Source of the DNA: Fidelibacterota bacterium
GTDB lineage: Bacteria > Fidelibacterota > Marinisomatia > SCGC-AAA003-L08 > GCA-2689995
Reading direction: 5' to 3'
Length of the DNA: 62,202 bases
NCBI GenBank assembly: GCA_014381925.1
Contig: JACNKR010000050.1
Span: 1 to 62,202, forward strand
The notes beneath the pieces are model-generated. The model saw only the letters and a list, made by a program, of their open reading frames with translations. It had not been told where the DNA came from and did not search any database. The position numbers and the translations under genes were made by a program. Every line of letters starts with the position of its first letter. Position 1 is the first letter of the stretch. Below are positions 7,516 through 17,073 of the stretch, piece by piece.

Positions 7516-9264
7516 TTATTTGTCATCCCATTTGCAATTTAACCAATTTTCATATAGTTTAATTTGCTGTTTTTGTGGCTTATCTACTTTTTTTAATTCA
7601 AATTTGTTAAAAGGTGCACAAGTTGGGATAATTTCTAATTCGATAATATCACCCATTCGATTTATTAGAAATAAAGCTGGAGTATTAATTTGAAGTGTGT
7701 TTAATAATTTATCTTTATTTTCAAGTGTTAATCTTGAATTATTTACCGCAATAATTTCATCACCAGGTGACAGGTTTGAGTTCCATGCTGGACCATTCGA
7801 TTTAATCATTTTAATTGTTAATTTATCTTTTGGGTCAAAAACAACACCAATCCAAGATGATGTTTTATCATCATCTTTTTTATAGGATGGAGTGAAAATT
7901 AGCCCAAATGGTTCAAAAGCAGACTTAAAATCAATTTCCATCGTGGTATCTAAATATTTTTTTATAAATATTAAATCTTCACCACATACATTTTTGCAAA
8001 TTTGGAAAAACTCATTTTCGGTAACACCATCTCCACTTTTTTTGAATTTATTCCATAATATTTTATATACATCATCAAGACTTTTTTCACTATTCGTTAA
8101 TTCTCTTAATTTTAAATCTAAAATTAATGAAATAAATCCACCTGTCAAATAATAAGAAATTGATGTATTAATTGCATTTTCATCTTGAATATATAATTTA
8201 ATCCAAGCTAAAAATGAAGCATCTTTTGTAGATAACACTTGTTTTCCTGGGATTGCAAAATATCTTATGAAATTTAAATTTAATAGGTCAAAATATTCTT
8301 TTACATTTATAATTCCAGCTCTTTTAAGAATATATTCATCATAATATGAAGTAACACCTTCGGCTAACCAAAGCATTTTTGAATAATGTTCAGTTTGATA
8401 GTTAAAAGGTCCAAGTTCTTTAGGTCGTATTCGTTTTACATTAAAGGTGTGGAAATATTCATGTGCGACTAAGCTAATAAATTTAATATATTTATTTCTA
8501 TCTTTAAATTGCCAACGATCAAAAATAATATGACATGAATTTAAATGTTCTAATCCCCCATATTGGCTATCATATAAATGAGTAATAAAAGCATATTTAT
8601 CATACGGTAGATCATTAAATATTTTTTTAAATTCAGAAATAATCGTTTTTGTATTTTTTAAAATGGGTTTAATATCATAATTTCCTTTTCCAACGATTGC
8701 AAAAGTGTGTGGTTTTTTTGCAATATCAAAATTGTGAATATGTGGATTTCCTATTAAAATAGGTGTATCAATGAGCTGGTCATAGTTTTCAGCTAAATAG
8801 AAATTATTTGTATTATCATATTCTAACCCTGTTACAATATTTTTCCATTTTTTAGGGTAGTTTAATTTAATTTTTATATTGTTATTTTTTAAATGGGGAG
8901 AATATAGAAATAGACTTGCTCCATTTAAAATTGCCTGGGTATGGTCAATAAAACTTGTTCTAACTGTCATTTCATGTGCATAAGCTTTATATTCAAATTG
9001 AATTTCACGCCCATTGTTTGAGTTTTTTATTTCCCATGTACATTTATCAAGACGCTCAAACATAGTCTCTTCGCCATCAATATGGATATTTTCATTTGAA
9101 ATATGTCTTGAAAAATCTCTGATTTTATATGAACCAGGAGTCCACACAGGCATTTGGAGTTGAATAGAATTTATACCTGAAATACTAAATTTCATTTTAA
9201 CATTTAACTGGTGGGTTTGTGGTTCTAAAATTGAAATATCATATTGTATTGTCGTGTTATTCAA
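7516..9264 (-). CDS. M61-family metallopeptidase (glycyl aminopeptidase-like) with PDZ domain
   Basis: This is a zinc peptidase of family M61. The 582-residue protein has an N-terminal beta-sandwich (about 5-180), a catalytic domain with GGLEH at 236-240, the zinc motif HEYFH at 268-272 and the distal glutamate in WLAEGVTSYYDE at about 299-310, then a C-terminal PDZ domain (SNLSPGDEIIAVNN). No signal peptide is evident, so it may be cytoplasmic, although some relatives are exported. The TTG start at 9264 is supported by AAGGAAG just upstream on the minus strand. It is the first gene of the minus-strand run and faces a divergent plus-strand gene across 119 bp. Peptide specificity is inferred from family knowledge only. 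Confidence 0.9.
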   Translation of the reverse strand: MNNTTIQYDISILEPQTHQLNVKMKFSISGINSIQLQMPVWTPGSYKIRDFSRHISNENIHIDGEETMFERLDKCTWEIKNSNNGREIQFEYKAYAHEMTVRTSFIDHTQAILNGASLFLYSPHLKNNNIKIKLNYPKKWKNIVTGLEYDNTNNFYLAENYDQLIDTPILIGNPHIHNFDIAKKPHTFAIVGKGNYDIKPILKNTKTIISEFKKIFNDLPYDKYAFITHLYDSQYGGLEHLNSCHIIFDRWQFKDRNKYIKFISLVAHEYFHTFNVKRIRPKELGPFNYQTEHYSKMLWLAEGVTSYYDEYILKRAGIINVKEYFDLLNLNFIRYFAIPGKQVLSTKDASFLAWIKLYIQDENAINTSISYYLTGGFISLILDLKLRELTNSEKSLDDVYKILWNKFKKSGDGVTENEFFQICKNVCGEDLIFIKKYLDTTMEIDFKSAFEPFGLIFTPSYKKDDDKTSSWIGVVFDPKDKLTIKMIKSNGPAWNSNLSPGDEIIAVNNSRLTLENKDKLLNTLQINTPALFLINRMGDIIELEIIPTCAPFNKFELKKVDKPQKQQIKLYENWLNCKWDDK

Positions 9265-9383
9265 ACTTCTTCCTTTTGTTGAATTTTATCTAAAAAACAT
9301 GGTTTTAAATTTATTTGAAATTTACTATCTTAAAATAGTTAATATTCATTTATTAAAGTGTTAGATTGTATTAATTTTCATAG
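9265..9383. promoter_or_regulatory. Divergent intergenic region, presumed promoters for both flanking runs
   Basis: This 119-bp AT-rich gap separates the minus-strand run starting at 9264 from the 41-kb plus-strand run starting at 9384. Both directions need a promoter here. AAGGAAG next to 9264 is the ribosome binding site of the M61 gene. Several TTGAAA- and TAATAT-like words occur, but none forms a clearly better spaced pair than the background. Confidence 0.4.
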
Positions 9384-10130
9384 ATGAATTTTAGACTAAT
9401 TTTAATGATTTGGGCAATAGTCCCCCTGTTTATTTTTGCAGATTCCAAAGCAGATCAACTTTTACTTAAAGTTGCAAGTCGATTAGATGGTATGGATAGA
9501 TCACTTATTGTTGAATCAAATATTGTAAAAAAGGGTAAAGTTAGAAAAACTCAAAATATAAAAATTTCTATTTACTGGCCTGAAAATGAAGTATTAGATA
9601 AAATGACTTTAATTGAATTTATTAAACCAAAACGCAAATCGGGTGTGAAATATTGGGAGCATTTTCAAAAAAAGAAAAATAATATCAAAAAATGGATTAC
9701 AATGCCTGTTACTGGAAAATTAAAGGATATTTCTAAGAAAAAAGCGAAGACAGATGATTTTGATTTTTCAGATTTACAATTAAGCTCAAAAATAATATCA
9801 AATCATATAAATACAATTATTCAAAATAATGAAACAAATATTAAAAATGAGATAATTGTTGAATCTATTTCCAAAAAAAATAATTATAAAAAATTGATAT
9901 ATATAGATAATGAATTATTTGTCATTAATAAAGTTGAAACTTTTAATTCTAAAAATAAAATATTAAAATCAATAATGTGTAATCAGTTTGAAACTATTGA
10001 TGATTTTATAATCGCAACTAAAATTAAAATTAATGATTTTAAAAAAAAACATATTGTTAATATAGAAATAAAAAATTTTCAATTTACAACATTTTCAAAT
10101 ATTTCAATTTTTACACCAGAGGGTAATTAA
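9384..10130 (+). CDS. Outer-membrane lipoprotein-sorting-like protein (LolA-like fold)
   Basis: The product is a predicted periplasmic protein of the LolA-like group often annotated as outer-membrane lipoprotein-sorting protein. It has a cleavable signal peptide (residues about 1-20, ending near FIFADS). The mature part begins ADQLLLKVASRLDGMDRS, as is usual in this family, and carries a YWEHFQKKKNNIKKWITMP segment that matches the family's typical pattern of a described, cut-off strand. It is 248 residues long with an ATG at 9384. In other genomes relatives sit beside RND-type transporters, but here the next gene, one base away, is an RNA methyltransferase. The exact cargo is unknown. Confidence 0.7.
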   Translation: MNFRLILMIWAIVPLFIFADSKADQLLLKVASRLDGMDRSLIVESNIVKKGKVRKTQNIKISIYWPENEVLDKMTLIEFIKPKRKSGVKYWEHFQKKKNNIKKWITMPVTGKLKDISKKKAKTDDFDFSDLQLSSKIISNHINTIIQNNETNIKNEIIVESISKKNNYKKLIYIDNELFVINKVETFNSKNKILKSIMCNQFETIDDFIIATKIKINDFKKKHIVNIEIKNFQFTTFSNISIFTPEGN

Positions 10131-10688
10131 TTGGAAATAAAAATTTCAAATGATGAATTAAAAGCCAATAGACCTACTTTGAAGGAAGTAAAACAAATGA
10201 CTCGCTTGCCTATTTCAATTTTAGTTGAAAATGTGAGGTCGGTACATAATGTTGGTGCAATATTTAGAACCGCTGATGGCTTTGGTGCGGAAAAAGTTTG
10301 GTTGGCAGGATATACTGCCTTCCCTCCTCGAGATGATTTAGCTAAAGTTGCACTTGGTGCAGAAAATTCTGTCCCATGGGAACATTTTGAAAACCCGATT
10401 GAAGCTGGAAAAAAAATATTAAGCAGAGGAATAAAACTGGTGGGAATTGAACAGTCTATTCGTTCAGTCCCAATACATGAATATGAATGGGATTTTCCAT
10501 GTTGCTTTATTTTAGGAAATGAAGTAAAAGGTGTTTCTGATGAGTTATTAGATTTAGCTGAAGATCATGTTGAAATTCCAATGTTTGGAATTAAACAAAG
10601 TTTAAATGTTAGTGTAGCAGGTGGAGTAATTGGTTATGAAGTTGCTCGTGTATTTAATCAGCTAAAAGTAAGTCGTAATGAGTATTAA
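10131..10688 (+). CDS. TrmH/SpoU-family RNA 2'-O-methyltransferase
   Basis: This is a knotted (SPOUT) methyltransferase that uses SAM to methylate a ribose 2'-OH in tRNA or rRNA. Motif 1 is NVRSVHNVGAIFRTADGFG, motif 2 is FILGNEVKGVSDELL, and motif 3 is SLNVSVAGGVIGYE. The 185-residue length fits a minimal single-domain enzyme without an added RNA-binding domain. The start is TTG at 10131, directly after the stop of the preceding gene. It overlaps smpB by 11 bp. The target nucleotide cannot be deduced. Confidence 0.9.
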   Translation: MEIKISNDELKANRPTLKEVKQMTRLPISILVENVRSVHNVGAIFRTADGFGAEKVWLAGYTAFPPRDDLAKVALGAENSVPWEHFENPIEAGKKILSRGIKLVGIEQSIRSVPIHEYEWDFPCCFILGNEVKGVSDELLDLAEDHVEIPMFGIKQSLNVSVAGGVIGYEVARVFNQLKVSRNEY

Positions 10689-11139
10689 ATTAATCGCCTC
10701 GAATAAAAAAGCGCGTCATGATTATGAATTACTTGAAAAATTCGAAGCAGGGATTATTTTACAAGGAAGTGAAGTAAAATCATTAAGAGAAGGTAATGGT
10801 AATGTAAAAGAGTCCTATATTCGATTTTTTAATAAAGAATTATGGATTGTCGGAATGCATATCGCAGAATATTCTCATTCAGGGTATTCAGGTCATTCTC
10901 CTGTTTATGATAGGAAATTATTATTACATAAACGTGAATTAGTAAAATTAAAAAAGAAAGTAGATATTAAGGGAGTTACAATGGTTCCGCTTTCAATGTA
11001 TTTTAAAAATGATCGTGTTAAGATTGAATTTGCTCTTGCCAAAGGAAAAAAGAATTGGGATAAGCGACAGACAATAATGAAAAAAGATTTAGAACGACAA
11101 AGTCAACGGCAATATAAAGGACAAAAAATAAAATTATGA
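10678..11139 (+). CDS. smpB: SsrA-binding protein SmpB
   Basis: SmpB binds tmRNA and brings it to stalled ribosomes for trans-translation. The 153-residue protein has the family core: IASNKKARHDYELLEKFEAG, GSEVKSLREG, AYSHSGYSGH-like region (AEYSHSGYSGH), a KRELVKL stretch, MVPLSMYFKN, and the basic tail with KGKKNWDKRQTIMKKD that contacts the decoding centre. The ATG at 10678 lies inside the end of the methyltransferase gene (11-bp overlap), and the stop overlaps the tyrS start by four bases. No ssrA (tmRNA) gene was recognised in the window. Confidence 0.96.
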   Translation: MSIKLIASNKKARHDYELLEKFEAGIILQGSEVKSLREGNGNVKESYIRFFNKELWIVGMHIAEYSHSGYSGHSPVYDRKLLLHKRELVKLKKKVDIKGVTMVPLSMYFKNDRVKIEFALAKGKKNWDKRQTIMKKDLERQSQRQYKGQKIKL

Positions 11140-12347
11140 ATAAATTTCCATCATTAAATGAACAGATGGATGTCATTCGACGAGGTGTTGAAGAAATAAT
11201 ACCTGAGAATGAACTTGTAAAAAAGATTGAAAAATCAATCGAAAAAAATATACCCCTAAAAATAAAATTTGGTTGTGATCCAAGTCGGCCAGATTTACAT
11301 ATTGGCCATGCTGTTTTATTACGAAAACTGAGACAATTTCAAGATTTAGGTCATACGGGAATATTATTAATTGGGGACTTTACCGCAATGATTGGTGACC
11401 CGACAGGGAGAAATAAAACTCGACCTCAAATTACAATTGAAGATACAAATAAAAATGCTGAGTCATATATTGAACAGGCAACAATTGTATTGGAAAAATC
11501 AACACTTGAAATAGTTTATAATTCACAGTGGTTAGGAAAAATGAATTTTAATGATGTGATTAGTCTTGCATCTAAATATACCGTTGCTCGCATGTTAGAA
11601 CGAGATGATTTTACAAAAAGATATGATGGTGGAATCCCAATATCCGTTCATGAATTTTTATATCCATTAGCACAGGGTTATGACAGTGTATTTTTAAAAG
11701 CAGATGTAGAATTAGGTGGAACAGACCAAAAATTTAATTTATTAGTTGGACGAGATTTACAAAAGGAAGCAGGGCAATCACCTCAATCAATTATCACAAC
11801 TCCATTATTAGAAGGTACGGATGGTGTAGAAAAAATGTCAAAGTCATATGATAATTATATTGGTTTAACAGACACACCTGATGAAATGTATGGTAAAACT
11901 TTATCTATTCCAGATAAAATGATTTCAAAATATTTTGAATTTGCAACTGTAATTTCACATTCTGAATTAAAAAATATAAAGCAAGATTTGGAAAGTGGAA
12001 TTTCAAATCCGAGAGATTTAAAAAGGAAGCTCGCAAGAGAAATAGTTTCAATGTATTATTCAAAACTAGAAGCTCAACACGCACAAGATAATTTTGATAA
12101 ATTATTTATAAAAAAAGGAATTCCGGATGAAATGGATGAATATAAAATTACTTCAAATGAAAAATTAATTTCAATTATTGTAAAAAATAAAATGGTTGGA
12201 AGTAATGGTGATGCAAAAAGAATGATAAAACAAGGTGGTGTAAAAATAGATGATGTAAAAGTAACTGATTTACATCTTGAAATTATACCCGAAAAAGAAA
12301 GAGTTTTAAAAGTAGGTAAACGAAAATTTTTAAGGATTACAATATGA
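11136..12347 (+). CDS. tyrS: Tyrosyl-tRNA synthetase
   Basis: TyrS charges tRNA-Tyr. The class I signature appears as PDLHIGHAVLLRKLRQF, and the second signature as KMSKSYDNYIGL. The C-terminal S4-like RNA-binding segment is MVGSNGDAKRMIKQGGVKID. At 403 residues it belongs to the TyrS type that also occurs in many Bacteroidota and Proteobacteria. ATG at 11136 overlaps the smpB stop (ATGA), and its own stop overlaps the next gene by four bases, which suggests translational coupling along this run. Confidence 0.96.
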   Translation: MNKFPSLNEQMDVIRRGVEEIIPENELVKKIEKSIEKNIPLKIKFGCDPSRPDLHIGHAVLLRKLRQFQDLGHTGILLIGDFTAMIGDPTGRNKTRPQITIEDTNKNAESYIEQATIVLEKSTLEIVYNSQWLGKMNFNDVISLASKYTVARMLERDDFTKRYDGGIPISVHEFLYPLAQGYDSVFLKADVELGGTDQKFNLLVGRDLQKEAGQSPQSIITTPLLEGTDGVEKMSKSYDNYIGLTDTPDEMYGKTLSIPDKMISKYFEFATVISHSELKNIKQDLESGISNPRDLKRKLAREIVSMYYSKLEAQHAQDNFDKLFIKKGIPDEMDEYKITSNEKLISIIVKNKMVGSNGDAKRMIKQGGVKIDDVKVTDLHLEIIPEKERVLKVGKRKFLRITI

Positions 12348-13471
12348 GATTTATAATATTTTTATTAGTAAGTATTTTTTCTGGATGTTACACAATGTAT
12401 GGCGTTGTTCTTCAAGAAGAAAAAAACAATCAAATTTCTTCACAAGAGCATGTTAACTATAAAATATCTGAAGCGAATCAAGAAGTTCCCGAGTCAATTA
12501 TTTTTATTATTGCTGATGGAACAGGGATTGGTCAATATAGTGTCTCTTATTATTCAAATGGTGATTTTGCTCCAGCACGATTTGACCATGTCGGTTTAGT
12601 TGCAACGCATCCAAATGATGGTGAATGTGAAACTACGTGTAAAAGAGTAACTGACTCAGCGGCGAGTGGCACGGCATTATCTTCAGGGCAAAAAACTTAT
12701 AATGGGGCTATTGGTGTTGATAGAGAAAAACAGCCTATAAAAACAATGTTAGAATGGGCCGAAGAAAAAGGAATGTTGACTGGATTAGTTGCAACTTCAA
12801 CGGTTACTCATGCTACTCCTGCATCATTTGCTGCACATGTAGATTATCGTAAAAAAGAAGCTGAAATTGCTCAACAATTTGCAAACTCTGATGTTGATTT
12901 AATTTTAGGTGGTGGTAAAAAGTTTTGGCCAGATAGTTTAATAAATATTTATGAAAATAATGGTGGTGAATTTATAACAGATTTAAAAACATCAGTGGAA
13001 AATGGAAGTAAAGTATTAGGTCTATTTGCTGATGGTGCATTGCCAAAGGTGATTGATGGGCGGAATCCAACGACTACACAAATGGCAAAATATGCATTAA
13101 ATTATCTTGATAAAAATTCGCAAGGATTTTTTATAATGATTGAGGAATCTCAAGTCGATTGGGGTGGACATGCAAATAGTGCTGAATATATTCAAGGCGA
13201 AATGAAATCTCTAAATGATTTGATTAATTTTGCTTTAGATTATCAAGAGAAGAATCCTAATGTTTTAGTTGTACTTACAGCTGATCATGAATGCGGTGGT
13301 GTTGCTGTTCATGATGGTGAAAATGGTGATTTAGATATTCGATTTACTTCTGATTATCATTCTGCTAATTTTGTTCCTATTTGGGCAACGGGTCCAGGTG
13401 CAGAAGTATTTGACGCTTTTATGGATAATACCGAAATTGGTAGAATATTAACTGAGTATATAAAAAAATAG
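12344..13471 (+). CDS. Alkaline phosphatase, probable lipoprotein
   Basis: This is a PhoA-type phosphomonoesterase that releases inorganic phosphate outside the cytoplasm. The N-terminus is a lipoprotein signal with lipobox FSGC (Cys15). Metal and catalytic residues are visible: IADGTGIGQ (Asp58), TDSAASGTALSSG with the likely nucleophile Ser105, THATPASFAAHVDYR, IMIEESQVDWGGHANS, LTADHECGG and the distal histidine in DYHSANFVPIWATGPGAEVF. The protein is 375 residues, somewhat shorter than E. coli PhoA. It overlaps tyrS by four bases. Placement in a housekeeping run rather than next to phosphate-uptake genes is unusual, and no Pho box was recognised. Confidence 0.93.
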   Translation: MRFIIFLLVSIFSGCYTMYGVVLQEEKNNQISSQEHVNYKISEANQEVPESIIFIIADGTGIGQYSVSYYSNGDFAPARFDHVGLVATHPNDGECETTCKRVTDSAASGTALSSGQKTYNGAIGVDREKQPIKTMLEWAEEKGMLTGLVATSTVTHATPASFAAHVDYRKKEAEIAQQFANSDVDLILGGGKKFWPDSLINIYENNGGEFITDLKTSVENGSKVLGLFADGALPKVIDGRNPTTTQMAKYALNYLDKNSQGFFIMIEESQVDWGGHANSAEYIQGEMKSLNDLINFALDYQEKNPNVLVVLTADHECGGVAVHDGENGDLDIRFTSDYHSANFVPIWATGPGAEVFDAFMDNTEIGRILTEYIKK

Positions 13472-13472
13472 A

Positions 13473-14270
13473 TTGAAAAAAATAATTACAAATGTTTCCG
13501 TTGCTGGAATTTTTTCAGCACCTTCTTTTCAATCAGAAATGATTACTCAAAGTCTTTATTGGGAGGAGTTAGAAGTTCTTGATAAAAAGGAAAACTGGTA
13601 TAAAGTGAAATTATTTGATAATTATATCGGCTGGATTAATGAGTTTTATACTATAAAAAAACTGTTATTTAAAGAGCATGCAACCTATATTGAAACGAAT
13701 CCATTTGGAGAAATTAAGACTAATCCTCGAATAGATTCAAAATCAATTTTAAATTGTACTTTTGGTGTAACTATACCTGCAATAGAGACGGTTAAAATAA
13801 ACGAATTATGGTGGCATAAAATTTTATTACCTAATTTAAATATTGGTTGGATTCAAGATTCTGGTTTTGATAAAAAATTATCTATACGAAAAACAATTGA
13901 ATTTGTATCAAAAAAACTATTAGGTATTCCTTATGTATGGGGAGGGCGAAGTAGCTTTGGTTTTGATTGCTCTGGGTTTGTTCAAACAATATTTAAGTTT
14001 TGTGGAATTTACTTACCTAGAGATTCAAAAGACCAATATATATTTGAAAAATTAAAACCTATTGAAAGTAAAATGAGTGAAGCAGGAGACTTAGTCTTTT
14101 TTTCTAAAAATGATAATATTACTCATATTGGAATTTCATTAGGTAAAGAAACTTTTATTCATTCTTCAGGCTGGGTGAAAGTTAATAGTTTAAATTATTT
14201 AGATAGTAATTATGATGATAATTTAGCAAAATTGTATAATTCAACTTTAAGTATTCAAAAACTAGTTTAA
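13473..14270 (+). CDS. NlpC/P60-family cell-wall peptidase with two SH3-like domains
   Basis: This is a probable peptidoglycan endopeptidase. Two bacterial SH3-like segments (about residues 5-60 and 70-130, each with a GWI motif) precede an NlpC/P60 papain-like domain. That domain contains GIPYVWGG and FDCSGFVQ with catalytic Cys166, and NITHIGISLG with the catalytic His218. No signal peptide is visible at the chosen TTG start (13473, one base after the previous stop), so export would need an unconventional route or the domain acts in the cytoplasm on recycled muropeptides. Dipeptidyl-peptidase VI-type enzymes share this architecture. Confidence 0.9.
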   Translation: MKKIITNVSVAGIFSAPSFQSEMITQSLYWEELEVLDKKENWYKVKLFDNYIGWINEFYTIKKLLFKEHATYIETNPFGEIKTNPRIDSKSILNCTFGVTIPAIETVKINELWWHKILLPNLNIGWIQDSGFDKKLSIRKTIEFVSKKLLGIPYVWGGRSSFGFDCSGFVQTIFKFCGIYLPRDSKDQYIFEKLKPIESKMSEAGDLVFFSKNDNITHIGISLGKETFIHSSGWVKVNSLNYLDSNYDDNLAKLYNSTLSIQKLV

Positions 14271-14272
14271 TA

Positions 14273-14797
14273 ATGGAAGGGCTATTAAATAGACGCGTTT
14301 TAGTATTAAATCAGAATTATCAACCATTGACAATAACAAAAATTAAAAGAGCTGTAAATTTGATATTAGATCAAAAAGTAGAGATATTAGAACAATATAA
14401 TGAATCAATACATTCTGTTGATTTCGTTTTACATTTACCTAGTGTTGTTAGGCTAAATAGATATATAAATTATCATCCTAAAATGATTCCATTAACTCGT
14501 AAAAACTTATTAAGAAGAGATGGTTATACTTGTCAATATTGTAACATAAAAAATGTGCCAATGACTTTAGACCATATTATACCAAAGCAAAGAGGTGGAA
14601 AAGATACATGGGAGAATTTAGTTGCGGCGTGTACAACATGTAATCATAATAAAAATAATAGAACTCCTAAGGAATGTAATATGCCTCTAAAAAAGAAACC
14701 GAAGAAACCATCGATGTTAACTTATTTTCAACAATCGGTGAGAAAAAAACAAAATTCATGGAAACAATATTTATTCATGGACCAATTAAAAAATTAA
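14273..14797 (+). CDS. HNH endonuclease-domain protein
   Basis: This is a zinc-stabilised HNH nuclease of the type that starts LLNRRVLVLNQNYQPL and is common as a single housekeeping gene in many phyla. Paired cysteines are at 87/90 and 120/123, the catalytic LDH is at 99-101 with the following HIIPKQRGGKDTWENL, and the HNK part is in NHNKNNRTP. The protein has 174 residues with an ATG start. It sits between the peptidase and trpS with gaps of two and one bases, and shows no sign of intron, intein or phage origin. Its biological target is not established. Confidence 0.88.
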   Translation: MEGLLNRRVLVLNQNYQPLTITKIKRAVNLILDQKVEILEQYNESIHSVDFVLHLPSVVRLNRYINYHPKMIPLTRKNLLRRDGYTCQYCNIKNVPMTLDHIIPKQRGGKDTWENLVAACTTCNHNKNNRTPKECNMPLKKKPKKPSMLTYFQQSVRKKQNSWKQYLFMDQLKN

Positions 14798-14798
14798 A

Positions 14799-15803
14799 AT
14801 GACAAACAAAAAGAAAATATTACTTTCAGGGATTCAACCTTCAGGACAATTATGTATTGGGAATTATGCGGGAGCATTAAAAAATTGGGTAAATTTACAA
14901 GAAGAATATGATAGTATTTTTTTGATTGTAGATTTACATGCTCTCACTGTTAAGCAGATTCCTTCAGAATTAAGAAATAGATGTTTGTCCTTTTTAGCAC
15001 AGTATATTGCATGTGGAATAAATCCAGATAAAAATACAATCGTCATTCAATCCCATGTCCCCGAGCATGCTGAATTGGCGTGGGTATTGAATACAATAAC
15101 TTCATTTGGTGAATTAAGCCGAATGACTCAGTTTAAGGATAAATCAAAAAAGCATTCCAATAATATAAATGTGGGATTATTTACTTATCCTGTTTTAATG
15201 GCATCTGATATATTAATTTATCAAGCAGATATGGTGCCTGTAGGGGCAGACCAAAAACAACATTTAGAATTAGCAAGAGATTTAGCTGGACGATTTAATC
15301 ATAATTATTCTGATACCTTTCCAATTCCTGAACCATTTATACCAAAATCTGGAGCACGAATTATGAGCTTACAGGAACCTGAGAAAAAAATGTCAAAGTC
15401 GGATGAGAATGTAAATAATTATATTGCACTTTTAGATGCTCCAGATGTGATTATTAAAAAAATAAAAAGAGCGGTTACAGATTCAAATACTGATATTGTT
15501 TATGATGAAAAAAGACCAGGGTTAGCAAATTTACTCACACTATATACAATATTAACCAATACTACAATTGATGAAACGGTTGGACATTTTAAGGGGAAAA
15601 TGTATTCTCAATTAAAAAGTGAACTTGGTGAAGTATGCGTTGAATATTTAAAGCCAATGCAAAGTGAATATAATCGAATAATTCAAGATAAAGTCTATTT
15701 AAATGAAATTCTTAAGGTAGGGGCAGAAAAGGCAAGGTATAAAGCGAGACGAACTTTATCAAAGGTTTATCGTAAAATAGGACTGGTACCCTTACCTAGG
15801 TAA
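14799..15803 (+). CDS. trpS: Tryptophanyl-tRNA synthetase
   Basis: TrpS charges tRNA-Trp. Motifs include SGIQPSGQLCIGNYAGAL (the HIGH-like GN), the tryptophan-pocket region YPVLMASDILIYQADMVPVG and DQKQHLELARDLAGRFN, and the KMSKS loop in EKKMSKSDENVNNYI. It is 334 residues long, normal for the bacterial enzyme. ATG at 14799 is one base after the HNH gene stop, and scpA follows after two bases. Confidence 0.96.
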   Translation: MTNKKKILLSGIQPSGQLCIGNYAGALKNWVNLQEEYDSIFLIVDLHALTVKQIPSELRNRCLSFLAQYIACGINPDKNTIVIQSHVPEHAELAWVLNTITSFGELSRMTQFKDKSKKHSNNINVGLFTYPVLMASDILIYQADMVPVGADQKQHLELARDLAGRFNHNYSDTFPIPEPFIPKSGARIMSLQEPEKKMSKSDENVNNYIALLDAPDVIIKKIKRAVTDSNTDIVYDEKRPGLANLLTLYTILTNTTIDETVGHFKGKMYSQLKSELGEVCVEYLKPMQSEYNRIIQDKVYLNEILKVGAEKARYKARRTLSKVYRKIGLVPLPR

Positions 15804-15805
15804 TT

Positions 15806-16525
15806 ATGGATTATAGAATTAAACTCCAAAATTTTGAAGGTCCACTGGATTTATTATTATTTTTTATAAGTAGAGATAAACTTAATATTTATGATATTCC
15901 TATTCATAAAATTACAAATGAATTTTTAAAATATATTGAAATGATGAAATTATTAAAAATTGAAGTCGCGGGTGAATTTATTTTAATGGCTTCAATTTTA
16001 ATGCGTATAAAATCAAAGATGCTTTTACCTAAACCTGAACTTGAAGATGATGAAGATATTGAAGATCCTCGTTTAGATTTAGTACAACAATTATTAGAGT
16101 ATAAACGATTTAAAAAAGCGGGACATGAATTAGAAAAATCACAAGAAATTCATAATTTATCATTTTCTAAGGGAATTAATGAAAAAATTAAACATCAAGA
16201 AGAAAGTCTAGATGAAGTAATGAGAAATGTCACTTTAGTTGATTTATTATCAATGTTTGATAAGTTAATGCGTGATTTGCCAGAACAAAATATATACGAA
16301 TTAAATGCAGAAGAGTATAATATTTCTACAGAGTTAGAGGTAATTCGCAGTCAATTTATGAATATAAAAAAACTACCATTTCTACATTTATTTCAAAATA
16401 TAGTAACAAAATTAAAAGTAGTTGTTACATTTATGGCGATTTTAGAAATGATTCAGAATAAGGAATTAAATATTTTGCAAGAAAAAGTATTCGGAGAAAT
16501 TCAATTGGAGGTCTTAGCATCTTGA
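15806..16525 (+). CDS. scpA: Segregation and condensation protein A
   Basis: ScpA is the kleisin subunit of the SMC-ScpAB condensin that compacts and segregates chromosomes. The conserved N-terminus is present as YRIKLQNFEGPLDLLLFFI with NIYDIPIHKITNEFL. Next come LMASILMRIKSKMLLP and an acidic stretch. The C-terminal winged helix ends VVTFMAILEMIQNKELNILQ. The 239 residues fit the family. The stop overlaps the TTG start of scpB by four bases (TTGA), the usual scpA-scpB arrangement. No smc gene is present in the window. Confidence 0.94.
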   Translation: MDYRIKLQNFEGPLDLLLFFISRDKLNIYDIPIHKITNEFLKYIEMMKLLKIEVAGEFILMASILMRIKSKMLLPKPELEDDEDIEDPRLDLVQQLLEYKRFKKAGHELEKSQEIHNLSFSKGINEKIKHQEESLDEVMRNVTLVDLLSMFDKLMRDLPEQNIYELNAEEYNISTELEVIRSQFMNIKKLPFLHLFQNIVTKLKVVVTFMAILEMIQNKELNILQEKVFGEIQLEVLAS

Positions 16526-17073
16526 AATCATATATCGAGGCATTATTATTTGCAACTCCTGAACCTTTGACTCAATCTCAGGTGAACGGAATTTTTCCAG
16601 ATGAAAATGTCGATTTAGAAAATATTATAAATGAGCTAAACATTGAATATGAAAATTTGAATAAATTAATTCATATAAAACCAATTGCAAGCGGATACCA
16701 AATTTTAACAAAACCAGATTGTCATTTATATATCCAACGGTTATATAATAAATCTAGAAAGATTCAATTATCTCAACCATCACTTGAAGCATTATCTGTG
16801 ATAGCCTATAAACAGCCAATAAGTAAAAATGATGTTGAATATATTCGTGGTGTAAATTGTGATAGTGTTGTGAAAACATTATTAGAAAAAGATTTGGTTA
16901 CAATAAAAGGAAGAGAAGAGAGCCCGGGGAGAGCATTACTATATGGTACAACACAATCATTCTTAGAATGTTTTGGATTAAATAAATTAACTGATTTACC
17001 CAAATTAAAAGAATTAACTGAATTATTAGGAGAGGGGCATAGCCCAACAACATTATTTGATGCGACTGAATAA
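16522..17073 (+). CDS. scpB: Segregation and condensation protein B
   Basis: ScpB binds ScpA as a dimer in the condensin complex. The two winged-helix domains are visible: IEALLFATPEPLTQSQVNGI at the start, ASGYQILTKPD in the first half, and LEALSVIAYKQPISKNDVEYIRGV with GREESPGRALLYGTT in the second. The protein has 183 residues. The start is TTG at 16522 within the scpA stop. The rluB start lies inside the last 14 bases, a conserved scpB-rluB neighbourhood in many bacteria. Confidence 0.94.
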   Translation: MKSYIEALLFATPEPLTQSQVNGIFPDENVDLENIINELNIEYENLNKLIHIKPIASGYQILTKPDCHLYIQRLYNKSRKIQLSQPSLEALSVIAYKQPISKNDVEYIRGVNCDSVVKTLLEKDLVTIKGREESPGRALLYGTTQSFLECFGLNKLTDLPKLKELTELLGEGHSPTTLFDATE